DNA from: Brachionus plicatilis
Taxonomy: Eukaryota > Rotifera > Eurotatoria > Ploima > Brachionidae
DNA: 64,000 nt
Direction: 5' to 3'
NCBI GenBank assembly: GCA_010279815.1
Contig: QEOQ01000493.1
Location: 558,540 to 622,539, forward strand
Shown: piece after piece, positions 48,493-59,394 of the stretch
How the letters are laid out: every line of letters begins with the position of its first letter
Position numbering within the stretch: position 1 is the stretch's first letter
Position numbers and translations under genes: made by a program
Notes under the pieces: model-generated
What the model was told of the DNA's origin: nothing
What the model saw: only the letters and a program-made list of their open reading frames with translations
The model's database searches: none

Positions 48493-51309
48493 TTTTTCAC
48501 TTGACCAAGTGAAACATTGTTAAAAGACTTGTATATTTTTTACTTAAGTAATGAGCTTTGCGTTTCTTTTTTTCAAAGGAGATTTTACTCGAGAATGATC
48601 ACTGTTTAAAGAATACATTTAGTCTAAGTTAATATTGGGCGTAATTAAATTTTTGTTTGTAATTATTTTAAATTTCCATTTGACACTTAAGAACAAAAAA
48701 TAAACATTTTAATTGATTTTATTTAATTTATTTGTTTAATTTATAAAAAAAAAAATTCTTTTACAAAAAGATGATGTTTTATTTCATTTTGTTTAAATAA
48801 TATGTGTAACTAAGCAACTCACTCAGAGAATTATCTAAACCTTTAGTAATAGACGTTTATTTAAATAAATTTGTTTGTTAATGCTCACGGCGTGAATGTT
48901 TCATGATTCCAAAATAACTGTTGAATTTTTTTGATAGCTTTAAAAAATTTCATTGTTTAACCTCGAAGATAAAAGTGTTTGAAAAAATTCAAACAAAATT
49001 TAAAATAAAGCTTCATTTTGTTACCAATTGAAAAAAAAAATATCATCAACAAATCATATTTCTTTTTAACTTTTTAATCTTTTCAAATGTAAAAATTTTG
49101 AGATTTTAAAAAATTGGAACTCAATTTTTTTTTTCTAATTATGACTTTTAAATATTTGGACAAACATATTTTTTGCATTCATAACAAATTTTTATAATTT
49201 TACATGCTCAATAACACTTACAAAAGCTCGAAGCTTTTAAAATTTAAATTAATTACATTAATTACAACTGGAAATTTCTCAAGTCTCTAAAAATAAAACC
49301 CTTAGCCAAAATTTTTAGAATTTAATTAAAAAAAAATAGTTGACATTTTTAAAACAAAACGATGAGATTATTATTCTGAAAAAAAATGTGCAGCGTTATT
49401 ATATTTTCATACAATAAAAAAAAATGATTATTAAATTAAAAATTAAAAATTAGAAAAAATTCAATAAAATATTTTATTTACATTTAGATAAACAGTAGCC
49501 TAGTATAAATCTTTCAATTATTAAAAATAAAACTAATTTAAGACACTAAAAGTGGAAATGAGAGGCAAAGTGAAATTTTTTTCAATTTGCTCTTTTTGCT
49601 CAAAAATTTGAAATGTGAAATTTAATTGCATTGCATATTTGCTATTTTTGAAATTTTTTTAAATTGATAATTGAAATTTTTAAAAGTTAAAAGACTGTTA
49701 AAAATGCAATGAAATTTCGCATTTTTAATTTTTGACCCTAAAGAGCAAATTGTTTTTTTTTTTCAAAAGATGCAATATTTAAACTTGCTAAAAGTTATTA
49801 TTTCTCAATTTTTAAATTATTTAAATTTAAATTTGAAGTTGATAACTTCAGTGATATTAATAATTTTCAAAAATTATATGGCATATCTAGTTTTCAGCAT
49901 AGAATTCTTGATATCTTTTGCTTATAAAATGCAATTTTTCCATAACTCGCCTGAAAATTTAAAAATGAAATAAAATAAAAATGACACAAGGAATTAAAAA
50001 TATAATTTAAGGAATAGTGACAATCTGATTGAACCAATATGAAAAACGGCTAGCTGTAAAAAACTTTCGAATATTTTTACACAAGATTGATGAATAGCTT
50101 TGTGATGAAGAGATCAATGTTGAAGTTTGCAACAATAAAGCTTTCTATATTTATTAATAATATAAATTTGATTTTTACAGAATTTGTAAAAAAAAAATTC
50201 AAAAAATTTAATTTAAATATTTCAATGTTTTGCTTTATAATTTTTTTTTATTTTTTAAAAACAATTTTTTAAATTTAAATTTTAAATTGTAATAATTGTT
50301 TTATAAAATTAAATAAATGAAGTATTAATCGGTTTACATGGCATGGGCTGTACTAGCCTGTTGATTAATCTTGAAAAAAAAAAATAGCATTGGTATTTCT
50401 TCTCCATTGATGGTGTCTAATACTATTGAGCTATATTTGAACAACTATGATTTAAAAATTTTGCAATTTTATTAAACCAACTAATTTAACCCAAATGAGA
50501 CTTATCTTTCTTGGTTAAACAAACATTATGGTCTCTAATTTGTAATTCTTACTTCTTCATTTTTTATTTTGGTTTCTATTTCTTTTTTTACTTAAATTTT
50601 ACTTTTTTTTCTTTTTTTTTACTTCTCCTGAAGGAGGTTGATTATATTCAAATAAATGAATGAAAAAAAAGTATTGTGAATTACTAAAAAAAACAAGAAT
50701 TCAAAATATTGTGCGCTGTAAATCATTTTGTAGAGACACTCGTAAAAAATTTTTCCCAAAGTGAAGATCGAAACTTAGACCTAATGGATCATGTCTCCTC
50801 TAGTCCCACGTTCGCACAGGGTGGGCAACCCAAGATGATAAGGTGATCGCTGTTACTAATAGTATGGACCTTTATATGGTCAGAGACATTGAGATTGCTC
50901 GCAAGATAAATTCCAGATCTTTTCGACATAATTTTAATTGAGTAAACGTAGTTGAATATATTTTATAAAATTTCTAATAATGAAAATTAATTAAAGTTTT
51001 AGAAAATTTTTTATGAATTTATTTAGTTTTTACAAAAAAATAGAAAAATGGTCACTAAAAAATAAACAAATAAAAGATCCTGTTTAACCATAAATATTAT
51101 AATCGAATCAGCTGAATTCTAAATTAAAAATAATTATTTAATTTTTTATTGTAAAATTATCGATTCTACAAAAAATGAACAAAAATAATAATTTAAAATT
51201 ATTATTTTTATCTTTATCTTTTTTTTTTCGTAATTTAAAAATTTCTTCGTCAAAAAATTTCACAATTAAAGTGGCTGCCCGCCAAAAAGTTGTGTATATT
51301 TTTTGCACA
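48493..51309. other. Intergenic region downstream of Mint
   Basis: A/T-rich with no supported gene. 50755-50935 is less A/T-rich (CTCCTCTAGTCCCACGTTCGCACAGGGTGGGCAACCC) and reads, in broken frames, like coding sequence (VTNSMDLYMVRDIEIARKI); it may be a transposon relic that I cannot classify. The inverted repeat at 49.6 kb is listed separately. Confidence 0.4.
49571..49768. repeat. Foldback repeat with about 65-bp arms
   Basis: 49573-49640 (ATTTGCTCTTT..GCTCAAAAATTTGAAATG) is matched in inverse orientation by 49702-49766, with about 60 bp of spacer. A diverged single arm recurs at 25330-25398. The form is that of a decayed MITE. Confidence 0.55.
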
Positions 51310-51676
51310 TATTTTGGGGTTGTGAAGTTCATTTCAATTCGATCGTTTCAATTCAGAAAAATTTGAATAACTTTTTTACTATAAGGAATAATTTAGTTCT
51401 GTAAAATGCTAAATGTTTAAGCAACTTTTCTTAATCCGAAAATATATGTCTGCAAAAACTCTGCAAAGTAAGTGCACAGTTGATTTGAATACTTTTTAAT
51501 GGCGTGCAAAATGCAGAAAATTGCAGAGTATTTTTCAGACCTATTTTACAGCATTAAACAAATTTGCTTATAATTAAGCATTTTATAGAACTAAATTATC
51601 TCTTTTTGTAAAAAAGTTATTCAAGTTTTTCTGAATTGAAAAGATCGAATTGAAACGAACTTAATAACCCAACATA
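51310..51676. mobile_element. MITE with about 100-110 bp inverted arms (copy 1)
   Basis: The left arm (to about 51421) and right arm (from about 51566) are inverse copies: both contain TTTCAATTCGATC, TTTCAATTCAGAAAAA, TTGAATAACTTTTTTAC, ATAATTTAGTTCT and AAAATGCT in order. Outermost words are GGGTTGTGAAGTTC and, inverted, GGGTTATTAAGTTC. The core, 51430-51549, is a 120-bp unit that recurs at 57983-58102 with only about four differences. No coding capacity. Confidence 0.7.
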
Positions 51677-52634
51677 TTTTTTGGTCAAAAAATTAGAACG
51701 CTTTATTGACCGACCAAATGACTGCAAAAACCTCCGTGAAATAGACCGGTTTACTCTGACCGCATCCAACTTTTATTTGGAGTCTTTGTGATGTGCATAG
51801 GTTAAATAAGCTTTAAGTTTGTTCTGGGTAATTTCAAAATTGCTTTTTTTACACCTGTTTTATTTTTAATATTTTTTCAATCAATAATTAAAAAAATCAA
51901 CAAATTAAAAACAGAAAAAATTTACTTTATTTTAATTATTTAAACTTTGGACAGAATGAAACTATTTTGAAAAACTAGAATGCAATAGCTTAGTAAAATT
52001 TATTAATTTTGAACTTGAAAGAATTTAATTATTTAATTTTTGTCCTCTTGATGAATAACTGATTTATCAATAATTTACATGTGTCAATCTAAAATTTTAA
52101 TTTGATTTAATAAAACAAAAAGAGCAGATTCGAATGAGAGTTTAGACATTAAAATGTGCGATTTTGGCTGATATTACCGATAAATTTTGACGAATTATCC
52201 TGAAGCTGATGGTCCAATTGCTAATGAATTTTGTAAGAGTTTTTATTTTGAAGTTAAATTTGTCTATGAAATTAAAAATTTTACGCTAAAACTTCGAAAT
52301 TTATTCGAATAGATTACATTTATCATGGTTTTTCATTGTATCTTACGAAAAATAAAAAAAGAAGTATTTAAATAAAACTTTGATTATTTATTTTTTTGAA
52401 TATAAAGCAATTTAAAAAAAATGTTTCTTCTTTAAGTCTAAACAAAATGGTATTGATGGTTCGTGTTTTTGTTCTATTGTCTCATTACTTTAAAAAAATT
52501 ATATTGATTTTTTAGATTATTGAATTCGTGTTTAATTTTACTCACCTCCAAATCCTTTAAAATAAAAGAAAATAAAAAATTTTAATTTAGTTAAATTATA
52601 AATTCAAAATAAGTAAAAAATCTAAAAAAAAAAG
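51677..52634. other. Spacer between two MITEs
   Basis: A/T-rich. CCTCCGTGAAATAGACCGGTTTACTCTGACC near 51730-51760 stands out as less A/T-rich. No gene was seen. Confidence 0.4.
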
Positions 52635-53009
52635 ACTGAGTCAATAATAAAAGCAATTTTTCAGACACCTTGAAGTTAGTATCAAAAAATCAGATCAAAT
52701 AGTATTTTGTTTATAACTTTTGAATGGTATTTGATTAAATCTCTCTGCAAAATGCTAAATAATTGAAGAGGCTCTTGAAAAACTTTGCAATTTTGCAGTA
52801 AAATACACTTTATTAACGCAATATAACTGCGCAATTTAATTGCAGAGTTTTTGCAGAGCCTCATCTATTGTTTAGCGTGTTTGTTAAATTATTTAACATT
52901 TTGTAGAGATATTAAATCAAATACTATTCAAAAGTTTTAAAGAAAATACTATTTGATCTAATTTTTTTGATCCTAAACTTCAAGATTCCAATTTTTAAAT
53001 TGACTCAGT
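52635..53009. mobile_element. MITE with about 130-bp inverted arms (copy 2)
   Basis: The left arm from ACTGAGTCAAT (52635) and right arm to ATTGACTCAGT (53009) are inverse copies. Shared words in order include CTTGAAGTT, ATCAAAAAA, AGATCAAATAGTATTTT, AACTTTTGAAT, GTATTTGATT and AAAATGCTAAATAATT. The core has the same GCAGAGTTTTTGCAGAG theme as copy 1, and the arm word AAAATGCTAAAT is common to both, so they look like relatives. Confidence 0.7.
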
Positions 53010-53282
53010 TTAAATGATTATCAAGCAAATAAGTCAAAGAGCATGCAAGTTGCTCTAATTAGCATCTTTGTAACTTACTTAAATTTTAAGTGAATCTTTA
53101 AATAAAAATTAAAAAAAATAAAGTGAATAAATAGTTAATTTTAGAAGATTTATAATTTTTTAGTAAGTTTAGCAATTTTGCCATTATTTTTTGTTAATTT
53201 TTTGTTGATTTTTTGTTAAATTTTTGTCTATAATTTGATTAATTTTTTTGAATATTAATTGTAAACTTATACTTGAAAATAT

Positions 53283-54413
53283 TTATTCAAAAAACGTACC
53301 TATTTCGGGTGTATGATGATGCAATTCATCAAGAACATGCTTCATAAATTCTGAAGTAGTGGCTGTTCCTCCAATGTCTATAGTTTTAATATTTCGCTCT
53401 CCGATTGTATTAACCACTGCATTTCTCAAGGCTGAACTATGTTCGTCAAGGCCCAAATACTTGAGCATATTTCCGGCTGCAAATAGCATGCCGCACGGAT
53501 TAGCGCTATTTTGTCCAGCCACACCTCTTCCGCTATTTCTAGTTCCAGCTTCGAACAATGCAACATTTTGTCCATAATTGCTACCGGCAACTATGCCTGC
53601 ACCTCCAATCAAACCAGCACACACATTAGCCACTATGTTTCCATACAAATTTGGCATTACCATAACATCGAATTGCTGCGGTTTGGACACAAGTTGCATA
53701 CAAGTGTTGTCAACAATCATGCTCTCAAATTTAATATGAGGATATCGTTCAGCTATTTGTTGACAACTGGACAAAAACAAGCCATCGCCCAATTTCATAA
53801 TGTTAGCTTTGTGCACAGCAGTCACTTTTTTTCGTCCGTCTTTTTGGGCTTTTTCAAAAGCAAATTGAGCTAGTCTCATCGATCTTTGCTTAGTGATTAT
53901 CTTTAAGCTCTCAACAACGCCACTAACACTCTCATGTTCTAAATTGGAATATTCGCCTTCGGTATTTTCTCTAATTATCAAAATGTCCAAGTCTTGATAG
54001 CGAGTTTTAACATTTGGCAAAGTTTTGCACCGAACAACATTTGCATACAAGTCCAGTCTTTGTCTCAAAGCTACATTGACTGATTGAGACGATGGATTAT
54101 TGTGATCGGTTTCAATGTTTCCTTTGATGCAGACGCCGTTTCGTTTTACAGACAGTACGGTTTGATCGATTAGTGAATCGCATGCTGTTTTGCTATTCAG
54201 ACTAATCTCTTCGAATTCAACGGGAGCTCGAACTGCTTTGAGTGCTTCTCTAACATGAAACATCATCTCAGGACCGATGCCATCGCCAGGAACCAAAAGA
54301 ACTCGATGTTTGCCGCCGTATTTGGTCGAGAAAACGTTCGAGCTAAAGTTTCTCGAAGCAACAAATTTTACTTGCTTGAGCAATTGACAAGTGTTAATCA
54401 CATTTTTGTTCAT
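53283..54413 (-). CDS. IDH3G: NAD-isocitrate dehydrogenase regulatory subunit (gamma-type)
   Basis: A single 376-residue exon. The N-terminus MNKNVINTCQLLKQVKFVAS has the basic amphipathic look of a mitochondrial presequence. [104 protein letters not shown] and IGGTATTSEF fit the beta/gamma regulatory subunits. The YGGKH and GNIET motifs favour gamma over beta. It binds allosteric effectors in the matrix IDH3 heteromer of the TCA cycle. A GTACGT just before the stop could be a donor to an alternative terminal exon. It is head-to-head with IDH3A. Intron-poor compared with most neighbours. Confidence 0.9.
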   Translation of the reverse strand: MNKNVINTCQLLKQVKFVASRNFSSNVFSTKYGGKHRVLLVPGDGIGPEMMFHVREALKAVRAPVEFEEISLNSKTACDSLIDQTVLSVKRNGVCIKGNIETDHNNPSSQSVNVALRQRLDLYANVVRCKTLPNVKTRYQDLDILIIRENTEGEYSNLEHESVSGVVESLKIITKQRSMRLAQFAFEKAQKDGRKKVTAVHKANIMKLGDGLFLSSCQQIAERYPHIKFESMIVDNTCMQLVSKPQQFDVMVMPNLYGNIVANVCAGLIGGAGIVAGSNYGQNVALFEAGTRNSGRGVAGQNSANPCGMLFAAGNMLKYLGLDEHSSALRNAVVNTIGERNIKTIDIGGTATTSEFMKHVLDELHHHTPEIGTFFE

Positions 54414-55364
54414 TGTTTGACAGTCTTTTCAAAGCTTTTCAAAGCCAACTCGCAGCAGCAGCAATTCTAAAAAAGAAAATAAAATGATTTTAAATTATTT
54501 TATTTTTTTTTTTGTGAAGCAAAAAATTGAACACAAAANNNNNNNNNNNNNNNNNNNNNNNNNNNNNNNNNNNNNNNNNNNNNNNNNNNNNNNNNNNNNN
54601 NNNNNNNNNNNNNNNNNNNNNNNNNNNNNNNNNNNNNNNNNNNNNNNNNNNNNNNNNNNNNNNNNNNNNNNNNNNNNNNNNNNNNNNNNNNNNNNNNNNN
54701 NNNNNNNNNNNNNNNNNNNNNNNNNNNNNNNNNNNNNNNNNNNNNNNNNNNNNNNNNNNNNNNNNNNNNNNNNNNNNNNNNNNNNNNNNNNNNNNNNNNN
54801 NNNNNNNNNNNNNNNNNNNNNNNNNNNNNNNNNNNNNNNNNNNNNNNNNNNNNNNNNNNNNNNNNNNNNNNNNNNNNNNNNNNNNNNNNNNNNNNNNNNN
54901 NNNNNNNNNNNNNNNNNNNNNNNNNNNNNNNNNNNNNNNNNNNNNNNNNNNNNNNNNNNNNNNNNNNNNNNNNNNNNNNNNNNNNNNNNNNNNNNNNNNN
55001 NNNNNNNNNNNNNNNNNNNNNNNNNNNNNNNNNNNNNNNNNNNNNNNNNNNNNNNNNNNNNNNNNNNNNNNNNNNNNNNNNNNNNNNNNNNNNNNNNNNN
55101 NNNNNNNNNNNNNNNNNNNNNNNNNNNNNNNNNNNNNNNNNNNNNNNNNNNNNNNNNNNNNNNNNNNNNNNNNNNNNNNNNNNNNNNNNNNNNNNNNNNN
55201 NNNNNNNNNNNNNNNNNNNNNNNNNNNNNNNNNNNNNNNNNNNNNNNNNNNNNNNNNNNNNNNNNNNNNNNNNNNNNNNNNNNNNNNNNNNNNNNNNNNN
55301 NNNNNNNNNNNNNNNNNNNNNNNNNNNNNNNNNNNATAAATTTTAATTTTAATTTTAATTTGAG
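54414..55364. promoter_or_regulatory. Divergent IDH3G / IDH3A promoter region, mostly gap
   Basis: Of the 951 bp between the IDH3G start and the first visible IDH3A exon, 797 (54539-55335) are N. The 5' exon(s) of IDH3A, with its presequence, and any shared promoter should be in the gap. Visible ends hold a GCAGCAGCAGCA run at 54452-54463 and three TTTTAATTT repeats before the IDH3A acceptor. Confidence 0.5.
54539..55335. other. Assembly gap (797 N)
   Basis: A run of N. Any open frame across it is meaningless. Confidence 1.
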
Positions 55365-56375
55365 CTTCGCAAAGTAACGTTGATTCCGGGCGATGGTATT
55401 GGTACCGAAATTTCTGCTAGTGTTCAGAAAATATTCGAAGCTGCTGGTGCTCCGATAGAATGGGAAGCGGTAGACGTAACTCCTGTGAAAGGTGTCGATG
55501 GAAAATTTCGAATACCACAAAAGGCCATCGATTCAGTTAATTTGACAAAAATTGGTCTCAAAGGTCCATTGGCCACGCCAATCGGCAAAGGACATCAATC
55601 TCTAAATTTGGCCTTAAGAAAACAATTTAATCTATTCGCTAATGTAAGACCATGCAAGTCAATCGAAGGCTACAAGACTCCTTATGATGACGTTGACATT
55701 ATTACCATTAGAGAAAATACAGAGGGTGAATATTCGGGCATCGAGCATACAATTGTGCCTGGTGTTGTGCAAAGTATTAAATTAATCACTGAGCAAGCAT
55801 CTAGACGTGTCACCGAATATGCTTTCAAGTACGCAACATCGAATAAACGTGAAAAAGTAACAGTTGTACACAAAGCTAATATCATGAGATTATCGGACGG
55901 TTTGTTCTTGAAATGTGCCAGAGAAAGTGCTGAACAATATCCAAACATTCAATTTGAAGAAATGTATTTGGACACAGTATGCTTGAAAATGGTCCAAGAT
56001 CCAAGTCAATTCGATGTGTTGGTTATGCCTAATTTGTATGGCGACATATTAAGCGATTTGTGTGCTGGTCTAATTGGAGGCTTAGGTCTGACACCGAGTG
56101 GTAATATTGGCGAAGCAGGTTCGGCTATATTTGAAGCCGTTCATGGAACTGCACCTGACATAGCTGGTCAAGACAAAGCAAATCCAACGGCTCTTTTGCT
56201 AAGTGCTGTAATGATGCTCAGACACTTGGATATGTTTGACTATGCTCGACGTATTGAACAAGCTTGCTTTGATACAATTAGGGATGGCAAAAATATAACC
56301 GGAGACTTGGGTGGAAAAGCCAAATGCTCTGAATTTACGGACGAAATTTGTAGTCGTGTAAAAGATTTACAATAG
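55365..56375 (+). CDS. IDH3A: NAD-isocitrate dehydrogenase catalytic alpha subunit, 5' part missing
   Basis: Visible from a likely acceptor (TTTGAG|CTT) at 55365 to the stop, 336 residues in one exon; the presequence exon lies in or beyond the gap. It opens [13 protein letters not shown]. Key motifs are [28 protein letters not shown] (substrate Arg residues), [22 protein letters not shown] (catalytic Lys), [40 protein letters not shown] (metal-binding Asp), HGTAPDIAG (NAD binding) and ends [18 protein letters not shown]. All are typical of IDH3A. It oxidises isocitrate to 2-oxoglutarate in the mitochondrial matrix. AATAAA lies at 56465. The partner regulatory subunit is divergent on the other strand. 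Confidence 0.95.
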   Translation, partial: LRKVTLIPGDGIGTEISASVQKIFEAAGAPIEWEAVDVTPVKGVDGKFRIPQKAIDSVNLTKIGLKGPLATPIGKGHQSLNLALRKQFNLFANVRPCKSIEGYKTPYDDVDIITIRENTEGEYSGIEHTIVPGVVQSIKLITEQASRRVTEYAFKYATSNKREKVTVVHKANIMRLSDGLFLKCARESAEQYPNIQFEEMYLDTVCLKMVQDPSQFDVLVMPNLYGDILSDLCAGLIGGLGLTPSGNIGEAGSAIFEAVHGTAPDIAGQDKANPTALLLSAVMMLRHLDMFDYARRIEQACFDTIRDGKNITGDLGGKAKCSEFTDEICSRVKDLQ

Positions 56376-57982
56376 ACTTTATCAAGTGTCAAATAGAAAA
56401 CAGAGTAAAAAATAAGAGAAACAACAAAATTTCCCATTCTAAAATAATAATAAGAACAAATCTAAAATAAAATTTAATACTTGCATTTTTTTCGCCTTTA
56501 ATCTTAAGATTTGAGAGAATAAAATAAATAAATTAATATTTAAATAGAATAATAAACCAAATTAGATTTTGAATTTTTTATGATTTCGTTTAAAAAAAAA
56601 TTCAACAATTTTATAAGCTAAATCACCAAAAAACAAAAAAGCCAAAAATGAGAAACAGAAAATCTCAAAAACTGAATTAAGAATTAGTGATCACGGGCAA
56701 ATAGGCGGGATACCTAACCCTAACCGGCCTATTTTTAAGCCTCACATTAAAATTAAATTTAAAAATATGGTCCTTAAAAATGATAAAATTCATCCAAGCG
56801 GTTTTATTGAAATAGTAATGACATATAATTTGAGGATTGAAATGTTTATTGTATTTGTGGATAACAAGCTGTTTAACCATGTCACTCCCTGCTATTTTTT
56901 CTTTAACTTTCATTTTAATAGAAAAAGATTTAATTTTTACTTTATTAAATATACTGTAAGTACTACAAGTATCGATAAGCAATGAAAAATAATAATTTTC
57001 GGAATTATATATTTTAATCAGGAATAACACCTAATTCATAACTTTTTTGTCGGAACTAACCAAATTTGTCAACATTTAAAACGATTATAAAAATCGGCGG
57101 TCCCAATTTACATGTCTGAATGGAACTTCCAATTTACCAGGTTAGACTGTATATGAACAGTTAAATTTTGTGTAATATTCATTAAAAAAAGAAATTTATT
57201 TATAAATTTAGAGATAAAAACTAATGATAATGAAATAATGAAGCGTAATTATAACTCTACGAAATGATAAGAGCAATTCAATTTTGGCAAATTGTAGTTT
57301 AAGATCAAATTTTTAGATCAAAACGATCATTTAAAATTTTAAAACTTAATTAATCTAATGATTTTAATAATTTTTAAGAAATAAATACTAAACATTACTA
57401 GACATGTATTGTCTAATAATGGATCATTATCAATATAACATCAAAATGATTAATCTCTAATTTATTTAACAAAAACAATCAATAATTTAAATAATTCAGG
57501 TTAAGTTTATTCACAATTACAAATTTATAACTTTTATATCCATTCATTCAAACTGAAATAATTTTATTTTACTATTTTAATAAATTTTAAATTTTAAAAC
57601 AGTCAATTTTTTTGTCTCTTAAAGTAAGTTTTCATTAAAATCAATTAAAATATTTAAACCTTTTAAAGTTCACTAAAAAGGGACATTTAAAAATTTTAAA
57701 TATGAAAATAAACTTGACATGACATGTCAAGTAATTGCTTTTGAAAAAATCAATTTTTTCTCTATTATAAAAAAAATATTACAATTTATATTTTGATCTT
57801 TTGATCTTGATCTCAAACTTCAATTCGCCTTAATTTTTTGAATTTTTAACTTGTGCAAATTGTTCTACGTTTAAAACAATTTCACCAAACTATTTCTTAT
57901 AAATTTAAAACAAAATATAAAATAAATATTTTTGACAAATAAACAAGGATTGGCGTTGCAAACTTAAAAAAAAGGGACTTTG

Positions 57983-58102
57983 CTTAATCCGAAAATATAT
58001 GCCAGCAAAAACTCTGCAAAGTAAGTGCACAGTTGATTTGAATACTTTTTAATGGCGTGCAAAATGCAGAAAATTGCAGAGTACTTTGCAGACCTATTTT
58101 AC
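57983..58102 (+). repeat. Second copy of the 120-bp MITE core
   Basis: CTTAATCCGAAAATATATG... to ...GACCTATTTTAC is the same length as 51430-51549 and differs at about four positions. The inverted arms found around the first copy are absent here. Confidence 0.85.
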
Positions 58103-58598
58103 TGAATTTTCATTCATTTTTTATTTATCTAAATTTTGGATAAGGTAGTTTTTAAAAATTAACCCTAATTTTTTCGATATTTTCGAAAATCGTTAAATTA
58201 TATATATAAATTTAGAATTCGGAATTTTAGATAGTTTATAAAAACGCTTTTAATGAAATAAAAAATTAAATTTACAAAAATCGATGATGAAAATCTAATT
58301 TTTTTTAATGTTTATTCCTTTTATTTTCTTTCAACAAATTTTCCCAAATTAATCTAAACAAATTATTTGAAATAATATTCTTAAAATAAATTAAATTTAA
58401 TTTTTTTTAAAATTTTAAATAAATGCTACTTTTAATGCCTAAACATTCTTTATACATCTAAGTAAAATTTTTTTGTATCAGTAGATACATTTTGCAGAAC
58501 AATTTTTAGACTCATAGTAAAACATTTATTTCATTTTAAATCTTTTGTTATTGTTCTTTGTTCGAAAATTTACAATGCTTGAATTTTAATGCCAAATT

Positions 58599-58653
58599 TC
58601 AAAATTCAAAATGAATTAAATGTACGGTACATTTAATTCATTTTGAATTTTGA
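58599..58653. repeat. Perfect palindrome, 27-bp arms, 1-nt spacer
   Basis: 58599-58625 and 58627-58653 are exact reverse complements around a single G (centre TGTAC-G-GTACA). Confidence 0.95.
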
Positions 58654-58947
58654 TTTAAATTAATACGTAATGTTCTGTTCTTTAAGTGATCCAGTATGAT
58701 AAAAACCTAAATTTATTAAGTTTAATTAATTTCAAGATCGAAAAATTTAAAATTAAGATATTAAAGGAGAATTAAATTTAATTTGAAAAGTAATTGTTTA
58801 GCGTCAGAAATTATTTATTTTTAAAAGCCAAATAAAAATTTTAAACACGACATTATTAAACAATTAAATCCTTAGTAAGAAATAAAATATTATTAAAGAA
58901 ATATTTATTGATAGTGAAATAAATAAATTATTAAAATTGTCAAGTTT

Positions 58948-59394
58948 TTAATTATTTTGCGAGCATGATACGTAATTATTTATGTCAAAAAATACATTAT
59001 CAATTGTATCATATCTGATTGCCGATGGGAAACCTTTTAGTGCTTTTTCTATTTCATCCGATCCGTATCTTAAAATCATTTGCTTAAATAGTTTCCTCAA
59101 TGTGTATAGTAATTTTATCAAATTCAATTGACTTGTTTCATGATCATAAAACATTGAATTTTTTGCTATCACTTCTGGTATCTGACAATTATGGATATTA
59201 TAAAAGCCCAATGATTTTGCCAATTCTACATTTTCTGAATCTAAAATCGGACCATTTGAACGCTTCCACTCATTTGTTAAGCTTGGATACTCGAACGAGT
59301 TGAAAGTGTAATCTATGCGTTTTGATAGTACTGTGACTATTAAACATGAGTTTAATAAAGCGAATAAACTCAAGTCGAATTTTAATTTCATCAT
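58948..59394 (-). CDS. Small secreted orphan protein
   Basis: An intact single-exon frame of 148 residues starting MMKLKFDLSLFALLNSCLIV, a clear signal peptide with probable cleavage near VLS-KR (about residue 24-25). The mature part of about 124 residues is of normal complexity (WKRSNGPILDSENVELAKSLGF, FKQMILRYGSDEIEKALKGFP) with two Cys (HNCQIP and VSCSQ) that could form one disulfide. I do not recognise it. It could be a secreted peptide precursor or a lineage-specific extracellular protein. ATG context is AATTGAATGATG. It stands alone, with no near neighbour. Confidence 0.6.
   Translation of the reverse strand: MMKLKFDLSLFALLNSCLIVTVLSKRIDYTFNSFEYPSLTNEWKRSNGPILDSENVELAKSLGFYNIHNCQIPEVIAKNSMFYDHETSQLNLIKLLYTLRKLFKQMILRYGSDEIEKALKGFPSAIRYDTIDNVFFDINNYVSCSQNN

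Larger units (their letters stand above)
56376..58947. other. Intergenic region downstream of IDH3A
   Basis: A/T-rich without a supported gene. 56699-56735 holds CCTAACCCTAACC inside AAATAGG...CCTATTT inverted ends. A 10-bp-arm palindrome (ACTTGACATG/CATGTCAAGT) lies at 57712-57732. Other repeats are listed separately. Confidence 0.45.

Noticed and set aside
49770..50272. Two small plus-strand frames at 49.8 and 50.1 kb
   Set aside because: Low-complexity I/L/F/N/K translation of intergenic DNA next to a repeat.
53359..53873. Plus-strand frames opposite IDH3G
   Set aside because: Antisense shadows of a strongly conserved gene.
54484..55377. Long open frames across the N run
   Set aside because: They consist almost wholly of undefined residues; gaps read as open by default.
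56699..56735. Telomere-like CCTAACCCTAACC
   Set aside because: Only two units, with inverted flanks; too short for a telomeric tract.
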